From NCBI GenBank assembly GCA_038748775.1, contig JBCDIT010000003.1, positions 292,371-356,370 on the forward strand: a stretch of DNA of 64,000 nt, read 5' to 3'. The notes below the pieces were generated by a model, which ran no database searches, had not been told where the DNA came from, and saw nothing but the letters and a program-made list of their open reading frames with translations. Below, piece by piece: positions 16,490 to 25,581 of the stretch; position 1 is the first letter of the stretch, and each line of letters begins with the position of its first letter. The translations under genes were made by a program, and so were the position numbers. This stretch comes from DAIQNV01 sp038748775 (GTDB taxonomy: Bacteria > Planctomycetota > Phycisphaerae > Phycisphaerales > UBA1924).

Positions 16490-18141
16490 CCAACGGAACC
16501 AACGGTCGCGCCCGGGGCGACAAAAGCGTCATCGTCGTCGGCGGAGGGCTGGCGGGGCTGTCGTCGGCGGTCGAGATGGCGAGCCACGGCCTGAAGGTCA
16601 CGCTCGTGGAGGCCAACGAGCACCTGGGCGGGAAGATGAACCTGATCGAAGATCAGGGATTCTCGTTCGACATGGGGCCGACGATCATCACGCTCCCGCA
16701 GGTCTTCCGGGGTCTGATCGAACGCTCGGGCCGCAACCCCGAGGACTACTGCGAACTCGTCGACCTCGATCCCCAGTGGCGCTGCTTCTACGAAGACGGC
16801 ACGACGATCGATCTGCGCCGCGACGCGAAGGTCTTCGCGGAGCAACTCGACAGCCAGTTCCCGGGGACCGACGCCGGCGCCGGGTATCTGAGTTTCGTCG
16901 AGTGGTCGCGCCGGATGTTCCGCCTGTCTGAGAAGGTCTTCTTCTACAACGACCTCGGTTCGGTGAGCGACATGATGAAGCGCCCGCCGACCGACCCGGG
17001 CCTGCTGGGCGACGTGATCAACATGCGCATGCACTCGACCGTCGCCGCGACGATCGCCAAGCACGTACCAGAGAAACACGTGCAGCAGATCTGCGAGCAC
17101 TTCCTGCAGTACGTCGGAAGCTCGCCGTTCCTCGCCCCGGCGATCCTGGGCCTCATCGCGGCTGCCCAGGTCGATAACGGCTGCTGGTACCCCATGGGCC
17201 CGAACGGACAGGCCCCGGGCGGGACGCGCATGATCGCCCGAACGCTCGCGAAGATCGCCGGCGAGCAGGGCGTCGAGATCATCACCGGGCAGAGGGTCAA
17301 CAAGATCTTGACCACCGGCGGGCACGCGGCCGGCGTCGTCCTCGCCGACGGTCGCACGCTCAAGGCCGACGCGGTCGTGTCCAACTGCGACGTTCAGCGC
17401 ACCTATCGCGACCTGATCGCCGACCCGGCGGCCAAGGCCGAACTGGGCAAGATCGCGAGCAAGTACGAGCCGGCGTGCTCGGGCCTTGTCCTCTACCTGG
17501 GCCTCAACAAGCCCTACGACCACCTCGCCCACCACAACTTCCTGTTCAGCACCAACGCCACCGACGAGTTCAACGACATCTATCACGAGGGCGTGCCGGC
17601 CCGCGATCCGACGCTCTACATCGCGGCCCCGAGCAAGACCGACCCGGGCCAAGCGCCCGAGATCAACGGGCAGGCGGGCGAAGCGCTCTACGTCCTCATC
17701 CACACCGCGTACCGGCGCGAGGGCCAGCGTTGGGAGGGCGAGGGGGGCATCCTCGAGACGTACCGCCCGGTTGTCATCGACAAGATGAAGCGCATGGGCA
17801 TGGAAGACCTCGAAGACCGCATCGTCGTAGAGCATCACCTCACCCCCGACGGCATCGAACGCATGTACAACGCCGAAGGCGGCGCGATCTATGGGCTCGC
17901 CAGCCACGGCAAGCTCGCCGGCGGCTTCAAGCCCAAAAACCGCTCAAAGGCGTTCAAGAACCTCTACCTCGCCGGCGGGTCGGCCAACCCGGGACCGGGC
18001 GTGCCGATGGTGCTGATGTCCGGCGTCACCGCGGCGCATTGCGTCGCCGAAGACCTGGGTGTCGACCCGATGCGCGACCAAGCCAACGCACGCGAGCCCG
18101 AGGTGATGCCCGCCGGTTCGCGGCGTCTTGTTTCGGTGTAA
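16486..18141 (+). CDS. crtP: CrtP-like carotenoid terminal oxidase (phytoene-desaturase family)
   Basis: A 551-residue paralogue of the CrtN-like enzyme. SVIVVGGGLAGLSSAVEMA near residue 14 binds FAD, and NLYLAGGSANPGPGVPMVL near 490 is the C-terminal signature. Homologues in this position (CrtP, also called CrtNb) oxidise the terminal methyl of the C30 polyene to an aldehyde, the substrate of the aldehyde dehydrogenase encoded just upstream. The gene overlaps that upstream gene by four bases. CrtI/CrtN-type desaturation cannot be excluded from sequence, but two such paralogues beside an aldehyde dehydrogenase, a glycosyltransferase and an acyltransferase fit the diaponeurosporenoate-glycoside pathway well. 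Confidence 0.83.
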   Translation: MTNGTNGRARGDKSVIVVGGGLAGLSSAVEMASHGLKVTLVEANEHLGGKMNLIEDQGFSFDMGPTIITLPQVFRGLIERSGRNPEDYCELVDLDPQWRCFYEDGTTIDLRRDAKVFAEQLDSQFPGTDAGAGYLSFVEWSRRMFRLSEKVFFYNDLGSVSDMMKRPPTDPGLLGDVINMRMHSTVAATIAKHVPEKHVQQICEHFLQYVGSSPFLAPAILGLIAAAQVDNGCWYPMGPNGQAPGGTRMIARTLAKIAGEQGVEIITGQRVNKILTTGGHAAGVVLADGRTLKADAVVSNCDVQRTYRDLIADPAAKAELGKIASKYEPACSGLVLYLGLNKPYDHLAHHNFLFSTNATDEFNDIYHEGVPARDPTLYIAAPSKTDPGQAPEINGQAGEALYVLIHTAYRREGQRWEGEGGILETYRPVVIDKMKRMGMEDLEDRIVVEHHLTPDGIERMYNAEGGAIYGLASHGKLAGGFKPKNRSKAFKNLYLAGGSANPGPGVPMVLMSGVTAAHCVAEDLGVDPMRDQANAREPEVMPAGSRRLVSV

Positions 18142-18151
18142 CCGCGCCGTG

Positions 18152-18973
18152 ATGACGGGCGACGATCAACTCTTCCTCGAGCCGGCACACGACGCCCGCG
18201 TCGCTCGGTTCTTCTCGTGGTGGTCGCGCGACAAGATGGTCGCGAAGAAGTTCACCACCCGCCTCGCCCTCGGCTCGCGCGGGCACCTCGAAGCCCTCGC
18301 GGAGCACGACGGACCGGTCATCGCGCTGGCCAATCACGTCTGTTGGTGGGACCCGCTCGTCACGCTGGCCCTCCAGACAACCTTCTGGCCGGACCGCCGG
18401 GGGTACGCCCCGATGGACATCGACCAGCTCCGGAAGCTGAAGATCTTCCGGACGCTCGGCATGTTCGGGGTCAATCCAGACGACCCACGCTCGCTCGACG
18501 CGATGTCGGACTTTCTCGCCCGCGAGTTCGCGCAGCACGCCCGACCGGCCTTTTGGATCACGCCCCAGGGTCGATTCGAGGACGTACGCACGCCGATCGA
18601 GGTCCGCCCGGGAGCCGCAAAGATCGCCGCGGACGCGGTCTCGGCCGGGCTCGATGTCCGGTGCGTCGCGATGGCCCTTGAGTACGTCTTCTGGCTCGAC
18701 CCCAAGCCCGAGATCCTGATCCGGGTCGAGCCGGTCGAGCCCGACCGGACGAACACGCCCGGCTGGCTCCGGGCGATGCGGGGGGCGATGCGTACCAACG
18801 GGGAAGCACTCGCCAAACTCGCGATGGCCCGAGATCCGGGGCCGTTTGAGAATCTGCTCGGCGGTGATGGTGCGAAGATCAACCCGTTGTACGATTTATG
18901 GCTCCGCCTTCGGGGGAAGCGGGCCGACCTCGTGGACCGAAGCCGTACTCCCGCAGAAAGCCCCCCGCGATGA
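18152..18973 (+). CDS. PlsC-type acyltransferase in the carotenoid operon
   Basis: A 273-residue lysophospholipid-acyltransferase-like enzyme. The catalytic NHxxxxD box is NHVCWWDP near residue 50, and the substrate-binding block FWITPQGRFED near 125 takes the place of the usual FPEGTRS. In staphyloxanthin the last acyl group is added by CrtO, which is a different, membrane acyltransferase; a PlsC-type enzyme here probably does the same job on the sugar. The gene lies 10 bases after crtP and overlaps crtQ by ATGA. Its start at 18152 is preferred to an upstream frame. A separate phospholipid role is possible but less likely in this operon. Confidence 0.85.
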   Translation: MTGDDQLFLEPAHDARVARFFSWWSRDKMVAKKFTTRLALGSRGHLEALAEHDGPVIALANHVCWWDPLVTLALQTTFWPDRRGYAPMDIDQLRKLKIFRTLGMFGVNPDDPRSLDAMSDFLAREFAQHARPAFWITPQGRFEDVRTPIEVRPGAAKIAADAVSAGLDVRCVAMALEYVFWLDPKPEILIRVEPVEPDRTNTPGWLRAMRGAMRTNGEALAKLAMARDPGPFENLLGGDGAKINPLYDLWLRLRGKRADLVDRSRTPAESPPR

Positions 18974-20166
18974 TTCCGATTTGGCTGCCCGCCGTTGCCG
19001 CCGGACTGTGCGCGATCCCGCTGCTGGTAACGATCGCCAACCTCCGCGTCTACCGAAAGGCCACCGATCGCCCGCTCACGCCCCCGGACAACGGTTCCGA
19101 CCCGCGCGTGTTCGTCTGCGTCCCCGCCCGAGACGAGGCGGACAACCTCGAGCCGTGTGCCCGCTCGCTCCTCGCTCAGGACCACCCGGCTGTCCGCGTG
19201 CTGGTCTACGACGACCAATCCACCGACGGAACCAGCGAGATCCTGGCCCGCTTGGCGTCGGAGGACCCCCGCGTCATACCGGTCCAGACACACCCGCTCC
19301 CCGACGGCTGGAACGGAAAGCAGCACGGCTGCTGGCGCATGGCCAAGGCCGCGATGGCGGGGCTCACCCGCGCCGACGGCACAAGCGAGCCGGCGATGGC
19401 GGATGACGAACGCTTGCTCTTCACCGACGCCGACGTGCGGTTCGAGCCCGACGCTGTGCGTCGGGCCGTGACCCAGGCCGAAGACCTCGGCGCGCCGCTT
19501 CTGAGCGGGTTCCCCAAGCAGATCACGGGAACGCTAGCCGAAGCCTCGCTCGTCCCGATGATGTTCTACCTGCTCTTGGGCTACCTCCCGATGTGGCGCA
19601 TGCGGTCGACGCTCGACCCCTCGACCAGCGCCGGGTGCGGGCAGTTCATCATGATTACGAGAGCCGCGTACGAAGCGAGCGGCGGGCACGAATCGGTCCA
19701 GAACTCGATGCACGAGGGCGTAAAACTGCCGCGAGCAGTTCGTCGGGCGGGGCTCAAGAGCGATCTGTTCGACGCCTCCGACGTCTGCTCGGTCAGGATG
19801 TACCGGGGCATCGCGGAGACCTGGCGGGGCTTTGCGAAAAACGCCTATGAGGGCCTCGGGTCGATCGGGCTGCTGGCGTTCATGACCGGCCTGCACGTGG
19901 TCGGGCACGTTCTGCCCTGGCTCATCGTCTTGGGCGTGTTCTTCGGATTGCTCGACGCGCCCCGGGCCGGCGTGGTCCTCGCTTGGGTCGCGATCGTGTT
20001 CCAACTCACTCAGCGGGCCCTCATCGCCCGGCGTGTGGGGCATTCTTGGGCCGGCGTGGCCCTGCACCTGCCCGGAATCGTTGCGATGACCCTTGTCCAG
20101 TGGCACAGCTTCGCCCTGCACCTGCTCGGGCGCCGAAGCTGGCGTGGCCGGACCGCGACCGCATAA
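18970..20166 (+). CDS. crtQ: CrtQ-like membrane glycosyltransferase (GT2)
   Basis: A 398-residue family 2 glycosyltransferase with one N-terminal membrane segment (residues 3-24) and three near the C-terminus (about 295-385), the layout of CrtQ. The catalytic domain has VCVPARDEADNLEPC near 52, VYDDQSTDGT near 80, the metal-binding FTDADVRFEPD near 155, and GQFIMITRAAYEASGGHE near 220. CrtQ links glucose to the carboxyl of 4,4'-diaponeurosporenoate. It is the last gene of the coupled operon. A four-base overlap with the acyltransferase gene suggests the two act together on the head group. Confidence 0.88.
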   Translation: MIPIWLPAVAAGLCAIPLLVTIANLRVYRKATDRPLTPPDNGSDPRVFVCVPARDEADNLEPCARSLLAQDHPAVRVLVYDDQSTDGTSEILARLASEDPRVIPVQTHPLPDGWNGKQHGCWRMAKAAMAGLTRADGTSEPAMADDERLLFTDADVRFEPDAVRRAVTQAEDLGAPLLSGFPKQITGTLAEASLVPMMFYLLLGYLPMWRMRSTLDPSTSAGCGQFIMITRAAYEASGGHESVQNSMHEGVKLPRAVRRAGLKSDLFDASDVCSVRMYRGIAETWRGFAKNAYEGLGSIGLLAFMTGLHVVGHVLPWLIVLGVFFGLLDAPRAGVVLAWVAIVFQLTQRALIARRVGHSWAGVALHLPGIVAMTLVQWHSFALHLLGRRSWRGRTATA

Positions 20167-20262
20167 TCGTGAAACCCCCGGCGCCATGGATCGCCGCTGG
20201 CCGTGCGTCGATTCAGGATCGGCCCTCGCGGCGAGGGCTTGACCGGCGGATACACTCCGCCG

Positions 20263-20502
20263 ATGCGAATCTTTCGCTTCTGGCGGCGAGACCCCGTTGA
20301 GGCGGGCGAGCGTTTCCGGGCCCAGCACTCGGCATTCCTGACACGCGCGGTACGAACGCCCGACGCGTTTCCTCGTATCCCTGTGAAGCGCGTGGACCAG
20401 GGCGGGTTTGACCGATTGCGGCGTCAGGCAACCGGGCCGGGCCACGCGGCCGCCTGGTGGTCCACCGCCCTTGATCGGGTGGGTGACGGCGGAGCCGGGT
20501 AG
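20263..20502 (+). CDS. small protein of unknown function
   Basis: A 79-residue frame starting MRIFRFWRRDP, with an ordered-looking central part (AFLTRAVRTPDAFPRIPVKRVDQGG) and two adjacent Trp residues near 65. It has no signal or membrane segment and looks like a compact basic cytosolic protein. The evidence that it is real is its composition, which is unlike the Arg/Pro-rich chance frames around it, and its position between two genes on the same strand with 38 bases to the next start. I cannot name a family. Confidence 0.55.
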   Translation: MRIFRFWRRDPVEAGERFRAQHSAFLTRAVRTPDAFPRIPVKRVDQGGFDRLRRQATGPGHAAAWWSTALDRVGDGGAG

Positions 20503-20540
20503 AATCGTGTTCTGATAGGGTGCTTTCTTGGGGCAGTGGA

Positions 20541-21485
20541 ATGAGTGACGAGACAACGAACCAGGACACGACCTCCGGCGCCGAGTCGCCGCGCCGCTCG
20601 AAGAAGTTCAGCGGTCCCACGAAGACCGTGCTGAACCGCACGTGGCTGATCAAGGTCGTCGTGATGACGCTCGCGCTGTTCGCCTTTGGGTCCTGGGGCC
20701 TGTTCGACGCCGTCGTCGCGTACCCCGAACGAGGCGAGAAGTACGCCTCGCACGCCAAGCTTGAGTACCTCCGCGCGGCGAACGCGGCCGACGAAAACGA
20801 AGAACGCGGCGTGCTCCGCAGAGAGGCGAGCGTCGAAGACCCCGTCGCCGAACTCGCCGAGCTCAACTCGGTCGAGGACGACCTGGCTCAGGCCGCGGCT
20901 GACGAGACCAACCCGACCTACTTCCGGGCCAACATGGAGTTGCGTCGCCGCGATTGGCTGACGGGTCTGTCGCGCATCGGCAAGCTGGTGCCCGAAGAGA
21001 CAACGATGGAGTTCCCGAGGCAGCAACTCGCCGAACTCGAAGAGGAGTGGAAGACCGAGACGGCCCCCTCGCGCCTCGAGTCGTACGACATCCCCAGCCA
21101 GTGGGCGATCATGGGCGTCTGCTACGGGTTCACGATCTACCTGTCCGTGCTGTTCATCGGCGTCGCGAGCAAGAGCTACCGCTGGGACCCTGACGAACAA
21201 CGCCTCACGTTCCCGAACGGCGAGAGCATCGTTCCGTCCGACCTCGACGACGTGGACAAGAGCAAGTGGGAGAAGTTCATCGTCTACCTGACCATCAAGT
21301 CGGGACACGGGACCCTTGGCGGGGAGTCGGTCAAGGTCGACACGTACCGCTACGCGCTGCTCGAGGACTGGATCCTCGATATGGAAGAGACCCAGTTCGG
21401 CTCCGAAGAAGTGCGTGATGCCGAAGACGATGCGTCGGCCGACGCTTCCCAAGAGCCCGCCGAAGAATCCACGAGCAACGCCTAA
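20541..21485 (+). CDS. two-TM membrane protein of unknown function
   Basis: A 314-residue protein. Residues about 35-55 (VVVMTLALFAFGSWGLFDAVV) and 188-208 (WAIMGVCYGFTIYLSVLFIGV) are membrane segments; the 130 residues between are highly charged and probably helical, with a coiled-coil-like run (ENEERGVLRREASVEDPV). After the second segment comes a compact domain, RWDPDEQRLTFPNGESIVPSDL, reminiscent of the PH-like fold of small membrane proteins. The C-terminal 25 residues are acidic and disordered. The ATG at 20541 is chosen over an upstream in-frame ATG at 20520. The DUF456 gene follows 30 bases later. Confidence 0.8.
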   Translation: MSDETTNQDTTSGAESPRRSKKFSGPTKTVLNRTWLIKVVVMTLALFAFGSWGLFDAVVAYPERGEKYASHAKLEYLRAANAADENEERGVLRREASVEDPVAELAELNSVEDDLAQAAADETNPTYFRANMELRRRDWLTGLSRIGKLVPEETTMEFPRQQLAELEEEWKTETAPSRLESYDIPSQWAIMGVCYGFTIYLSVLFIGVASKSYRWDPDEQRLTFPNGESIVPSDLDDVDKSKWEKFIVYLTIKSGHGTLGGESVKVDTYRYALLEDWILDMEETQFGSEEVRDAEDDASADASQEPAEESTSNA

Positions 21486-21515
21486 CCCCCGCCCGACGCG
21501 CCCGGCGCCGCACCG

Positions 21516-22028
21516 ATGACCATTTTCGCGGCCATCGTGATCACGCTCGTTGCCTTGCTCGGGGTCGTGCTCACCGTCGTGAACCTCCCGGGCATCTGGG
21601 TGATGATCGCGGTCGCGCTCGTCACCGAGATGTACGCACCGGAGGTGTTCGGCTGGCCACTGCTGATCGCGGCGCTCGTGCTGGCGATCCTCGCAGAAAT
21701 CGCCGAGTTCTTTGCCTCCGCCGCCGGAACGAGCAAAGCGGGCGGGACCCGCTCTGGGATGGTCGGCTCGATCATCGGGGGCATCATGGGCATGATCGGC
21801 GGGCAGGTGCTCATCCCGATCCCCATCGTCGGCGCGATCATCGGGGGCATCGCCGGGGCCTGGGGCGGCGCCGTCATCGCTGAGCGTGGGCACGCCGGCC
21901 GATCATGGAAGGAGAGCATCACCGCTGGGCACGGCGCGGCCGTGGGTCGTGCGTTGTCCACCGTGGTCAAGGGAGGGTTCGCGGTCGTCGTCGCGATCGT
22001 CCTCGTCTCGGGGGCGTGGATCCCTTGA
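21516..22028 (+). CDS. DUF456 family membrane protein
   Basis: A 170-residue protein made almost entirely of hydrophobic segments. It shows the DUF456 pattern: an N-terminal pair of helices with LPGIWVMI near residue 26, a small loop with AGTSKAGGTRSGMVGSIIG near 72, and glycine-zipper helices GGIMGMIGG and GGIAGAWGG, followed by a final helix. Function is unknown for the family. It lies in a run of membrane and unknown genes read in the same direction and its stop is 11 bases before the next chosen start. Confidence 0.88.
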   Translation: MTIFAAIVITLVALLGVVLTVVNLPGIWVMIAVALVTEMYAPEVFGWPLLIAALVLAILAEIAEFFASAAGTSKAGGTRSGMVGSIIGGIMGMIGGQVLIPIPIVGAIIGGIAGAWGGAVIAERGHAGRSWKESITAGHGAAVGRALSTVVKGGFAVVVAIVLVSGAWIP

Positions 22029-22039
22029 ACGCCCACCCG

Positions 22040-22732
22040 ATGACGATGCCTCAACGGCTCGAGAAGCCTCGCCGCGAACGCTCGGGCTTTCGATTTGACC
22101 AACGCCCACGCTTCGCGGGCACAAATCTCTCCCCGTTCTCGGTGCGCCCCACCCTTCGGCTGATGCTCGAGCCCGATGAGAAGCTCATCGGCTGGGGCAT
22201 GGTGCAACCCGAGCCCGACGCGTACCGGGCCGCGGTCTCGATCGGGCTGATGCTGATCCCGGGCATCGGGCCGTTCCTCGCCGGCATCGATTCGTATAAC
22301 ACCCTTAAACAGCAGCGGCTCGCGGTGCTCACCGACCTGCGGTTCTTCCTGCTCCATCCGACCAAAAAGGCGGCCCAAGGCGACCAGGGCGTGTCAGAGA
22401 TCTTCGGGCTGGGCGAACTCGCGCTCGAGGACCGCGACGCGTCCGACCAGAAATGGATCGAAGAGGGCGAAGCTCCGGGCCTCGCGAAGCGGCTCCAAAG
22501 CAGCATCAGGCCCAAAATCGCAAGGCTCAAGATCTCGGCGCCGGGGCACGAGACGCGGACGCTCCGGATCGGCGCCGGCGGGAGCCCGGCAGCGGAACGG
22601 CTCGTCGAGGCGCTTCGTCTGCTCGCCGGCGAAGATGAACCGGAATCTCATAGAGAGGCCAGCGCCCACGCGGCGCGAACCGGTATGCTCGGAGCGGAAG
22701 CGGCGGAGGACCGAGAGCAACCGATCACGTGA
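22040..22732 (+). CDS. protein of unknown function with a PH-like/bactofilin-sized core
   Basis: A 230-residue protein. A mildly hydrophobic helix-rich centre (VSIGLMLIPGIGPFLAGI) is followed by LTDLRFFLLHP, a pattern common in small regulator-like domains that read out a membrane signal, and an amphipathic C-terminal half. The start at 22040 is an ATG; a TTG at 22025 that overlaps the DUF456 stop is an alternative. Its stop overlaps the PhoH gene start (GTGA), so both are likely co-translated. No family recognised. Confidence 0.7.
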   Translation: MTMPQRLEKPRRERSGFRFDQRPRFAGTNLSPFSVRPTLRLMLEPDEKLIGWGMVQPEPDAYRAAVSIGLMLIPGIGPFLAGIDSYNTLKQQRLAVLTDLRFFLLHPTKKAAQGDQGVSEIFGLGELALEDRDASDQKWIEEGEAPGLAKRLQSSIRPKIARLKISAPGHETRTLRIGAGGSPAAERLVEALRLLAGEDEPESHREASAHAARTGMLGAEAAEDREQPIT

Positions 22733-24231
22733 CGCTGATGACAACCCACCAGACACGAAGCGAGACCCCCCCCGACCCCGATCAAGCCGAGCTCGACGCG
22801 TCGACGCCTGCCTCGGCGGTGGACGTGAAGCATTTCGTTCTCGATACCAACGTCTTGCTCCACAACCCGAACGCGCTGTTCGTCTTCCAAGACAACCACG
22901 TCATCATCCCCTACCAGGTCATCGAAGAACTCGACACGATGAAGCGCCGCGACGACGACCTGGGTCGGAACGCCCGGGCTGTAATCCGCCACCTCGACCG
23001 GCTCCGCGAGATCGGCGAGCTGACCCGGGGCGTCAACTGGGGCGAACTGGGCATCGGCCCCCAACAGGGCTACAGCTTCGGCCCCGACGGAAGGACAGGA
23101 ACGGTCCGGATCGACACCGTCGATCATCCAAGGCCGGCGGTCATCTCGAAGGACACACCCGACAACCGCATCATCGCGGTCGCGGCCACCCTGCACGCCG
23201 AGGGGAAACGGGCGGTTTTCGTCTCGAAGGATCTCAGCGCTCGGATCAAGTCCGACGCCCTGGGCATCAAGACCGAAGACTTCGAGAACCAAAAGGTCGA
23301 CGCCGACCGGCTCTACACCGGCTACACCGAGATGACGGTCCCCAGAGATGTCATCGACGAGATGTACGCCGACAAGATGCTCCCCATCGACCGACTCATG
23401 AGCGGGCAGCAAGTCACCGGGACGTTCGACGATCGCCGCGAACCGACGCCCAACCAGTTTGTTGTGCTCCATGATGTCGAAGACGAGACCCACTCGGGCC
23501 TTGGGCGGCGCCTCGCCGACACCGACCACGTGATCCCCGTGACCAGCCAGAAGAAGCCGACCTTCGGCATCATGGCCCGCAACGTGCAGCAGACGATGGC
23601 GCTCGACCTGCTGCTCGACGACGAGATCAAGCTCATCACCCTCCTGGGCACCGCCGGCACCGGCAAGACCCTCCTCGCCCTCGCCGCCGGCATGGCCAAG
23701 GTCTTTAACGACGAACGCTACAGCAAGCTCCTCGTCGCCAGACCCATCATGCCCATGGGCCGCGACATCGGCTACCTCCCGGGCGACAAGGACGAGAAGC
23801 TCGGCGCGTGGATGCAGCCGATCTTCGACAACCTGACCTACCTGCTCAGCACACGCTCAAGCCCGAACCAAAACGCCGACAGCTACGCCCCCGAGCAACG
23901 GATCAACAAGCTCATGGCCGACGGCAAGGTCGTGCTCGAACCGCTGACCTACATCCGAGGCCGCTCGATCCCCCACCAGTTCATGATCGTCGACGAGGCC
24001 CAGAACCTCACCCCTCACGAGGTCAAGACGATCGTGAGCCGCGTGGGAGAGGGCACCAAGCTCATCCTCACCGGCGACATCGGCCAGATCGACAACCCCT
24101 ACCTCGACCAGTCGAGCAACGGGCTCAGCTACACCGTCGAGCGAATGAAGGGCAACGGGCTCGTCGGGCACGTCACGCTCGCGAAGAGCGAGCGGAGCAT
24201 GCTGGCGAGCTTGGCGACAGAGTTGCTCTGA
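22729..24231 (+). CDS. PIN-PhoH fusion ATPase (PhoH2/YlaK type)
   Basis: A 500-residue two-domain protein. The N-terminal PIN nuclease domain has VLDTNVLLHNP with the metal-binding Asp39 and further acidic positions near 62, 157 (SKDTPDNR) and 180. The C-terminal PhoH ATPase has Walker A GTAGTGKT at 307-314, the RPIMPMGRDIGYLPGD segment, and Walker B FMIVDEAQN near 420, then GDIGQIDNPYLD. Such fusions are described as RNA helicase/endoribonucleases in mycobacteria; that activity here is inferred. The start codon GTG overlaps the upstream gene, and an ATG three codons later is an alternative. Confidence 0.93.
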   Translation: MTLMTTHQTRSETPPDPDQAELDASTPASAVDVKHFVLDTNVLLHNPNALFVFQDNHVIIPYQVIEELDTMKRRDDDLGRNARAVIRHLDRLREIGELTRGVNWGELGIGPQQGYSFGPDGRTGTVRIDTVDHPRPAVISKDTPDNRIIAVAATLHAEGKRAVFVSKDLSARIKSDALGIKTEDFENQKVDADRLYTGYTEMTVPRDVIDEMYADKMLPIDRLMSGQQVTGTFDDRREPTPNQFVVLHDVEDETHSGLGRRLADTDHVIPVTSQKKPTFGIMARNVQQTMALDLLLDDEIKLITLLGTAGTGKTLLALAAGMAKVFNDERYSKLLVARPIMPMGRDIGYLPGDKDEKLGAWMQPIFDNLTYLLSTRSSPNQNADSYAPEQRINKLMADGKVVLEPLTYIRGRSIPHQFMIVDEAQNLTPHEVKTIVSRVGEGTKLILTGDIGQIDNPYLDQSSNGLSYTVERMKGNGLVGHVTLAKSERSMLASLATELL

Positions 24232-24270
24232 TAAGAAGAGCGCGCAACCTACATGCGGCTGCTTCGCCGC

Positions 24271-25581
24271 CTAATCCCTGCCAATCTCTTCAATCTCAAC
24301 GGGCATCTCGGTGAACGGCATAATCTCAAACTCAGCTTCCACATCTGACGTCGGCTGGCCATCTCGCTCCGTCCAAATATAATAATATCCCCTAGGCATT
24401 TTAGCGCGAGCATTGTCCGTAAGGCCACTCGTTCGCCGCGGAGTCTCTTTTGAAAAGACTTTCTTGTATCGCACCCGCGCATCCTCGCCTCCAGTCGCTT
24501 TGAAGTGGACAGCGACGGGAGGGGCACCGCGTGCAAGAATCTCGTGGAGGTATTCAATCCGCCATGAGCCGGCTCCTGCCGGACTCACATCGAGCGCCTC
24601 GATTTCGAGCAACCTCACCGCTCCTGCTTGCGTTTGATGCGGATCGCGAAGAAAGAGTATTGCCTCCTCGAGGTCGAAGGTATCTTCGCCATCGAGACTC
24701 AACTTGCCAACGGCATCGACTACTCTATCGAGTATTATGAGCACTTCCGGCGAAATGCTCTCTTTGGCACGACTCGCGAACTTATGTCGAACGAGCCGCC
24801 TACCAGTTGCCCGGTCCGGCGCAATGTCCCACAAAGACGAGTCAAGCGCGTCAAGTGATGAGATGAACGCTCCCTGGGTGGCGCCAGCGATAAGGGTATT
24901 GAGATCGGAGCTGCCGAGGCTTCGTGCCGTGCCCCGCCGGTTCCCCGAGGCGCTGCCTGATGATTCAGAGGTTTGTCCTTGGGTCTCAAACTCGGTTGCA
25001 CCGCTCGTAGCTATGAGGTTCGAGGTGGCGGTCGCCGATTGGAAGATCCCGCCATCGGAACGTCGAAACTCAAGCGTCATTCGGGCTCGGAAGTTGTCCT
25101 TAGTGAGGTCATATGCCTGGCTTCCGCTTCCGATTCTCGCAACTACGTCCTCGTACCTCTGAAGGAGGTCGAGTCGAGGCACGACGACGATCGCCGCTTC
25201 CGAGGGGTCCTCGACGTGAACAAACCTCTGGTACTTCGAGGATGCCGACGCGGTCACTTCTTCGATGACGCGAAGGAGGGCCTCGGTTTCGAGTCCCGCG
25301 ATTCCTGGGTCGGCAGAGGCTCCGATCTTCGGGGAGGCGATAGCAACCCGCACGTACTCCACCGGAACCCTTGGATTATGGTCCCCCCACAGGTTGATCT
25401 TCTTGCGGCCGTCGCCGAACGTGCCTCCAGAAGTCTCCCCGGTCCCTTGATAGACCGCAAAGGACGTTTCTCCTGGCGTCGGTGCCGGCGCAAAGAACGC
25501 GCACCCGCTGACGACGGGGAGCGCGACAGCAACAACCACAACTCGTGAAACCCAACCGAGACAGCGACCCGCGCCGCTCAT
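24271..25581 (-). CDS. lipoprotein coupled to a Ser/Thr kinase gene
   Basis: A 436-residue protein starting at an ATG that overlaps the kinase stop (ATGA). The N-terminus is a lipoprotein signal (VVVVAVALPVVSGCAFF) with the lipidation cysteine near residue 27. The rest has no recognisable domain: a mixed alpha/beta section with EYVRVAIASPKIGASADPG, a Ser/Thr/Gly-rich patch (SSGSASGNRRGTARS) and a late beta-rich section ending in a short acidic tail. It is the downstream partner of the kinase and may be its extracytoplasmic sensor or target; that is inference from coupling only. The DNA is less GC-rich than the rest of the window. Confidence 0.78.
   Translation of the reverse strand: MSGAGRCLGWVSRVVVVAVALPVVSGCAFFAPAPTPGETSFAVYQGTGETSGGTFGDGRKKINLWGDHNPRVPVEYVRVAIASPKIGASADPGIAGLETEALLRVIEEVTASASSKYQRFVHVEDPSEAAIVVVPRLDLLQRYEDVVARIGSGSQAYDLTKDNFRARMTLEFRRSDGGIFQSATATSNLIATSGATEFETQGQTSESSGSASGNRRGTARSLGSSDLNTLIAGATQGAFISSLDALDSSLWDIAPDRATGRRLVRHKFASRAKESISPEVLIILDRVVDAVGKLSLDGEDTFDLEEAILFLRDPHQTQAGAVRLLEIEALDVSPAGAGSWRIEYLHEILARGAPPVAVHFKATGGEDARVRYKKVFSKETPRRTSGLTDNARAKMPRGYYYIWTERDGQPTSDVEAEFEIMPFTEMPVEIEEIGRD

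Noticed and set aside
16081..17907. A 608-codon minus-strand frame opposite the crtP-like gene.
   Set aside because: High-GC antisense shadow without domain motifs; the plus strand encodes clear FAD-binding motifs.
24255..24270. GCGGC/GCCGC hairpin between convergent phoH and the lipoprotein gene, considered as a terminator.
   Set aside because: Only five base pairs, no T run on either strand and directly abutting a stop codon.
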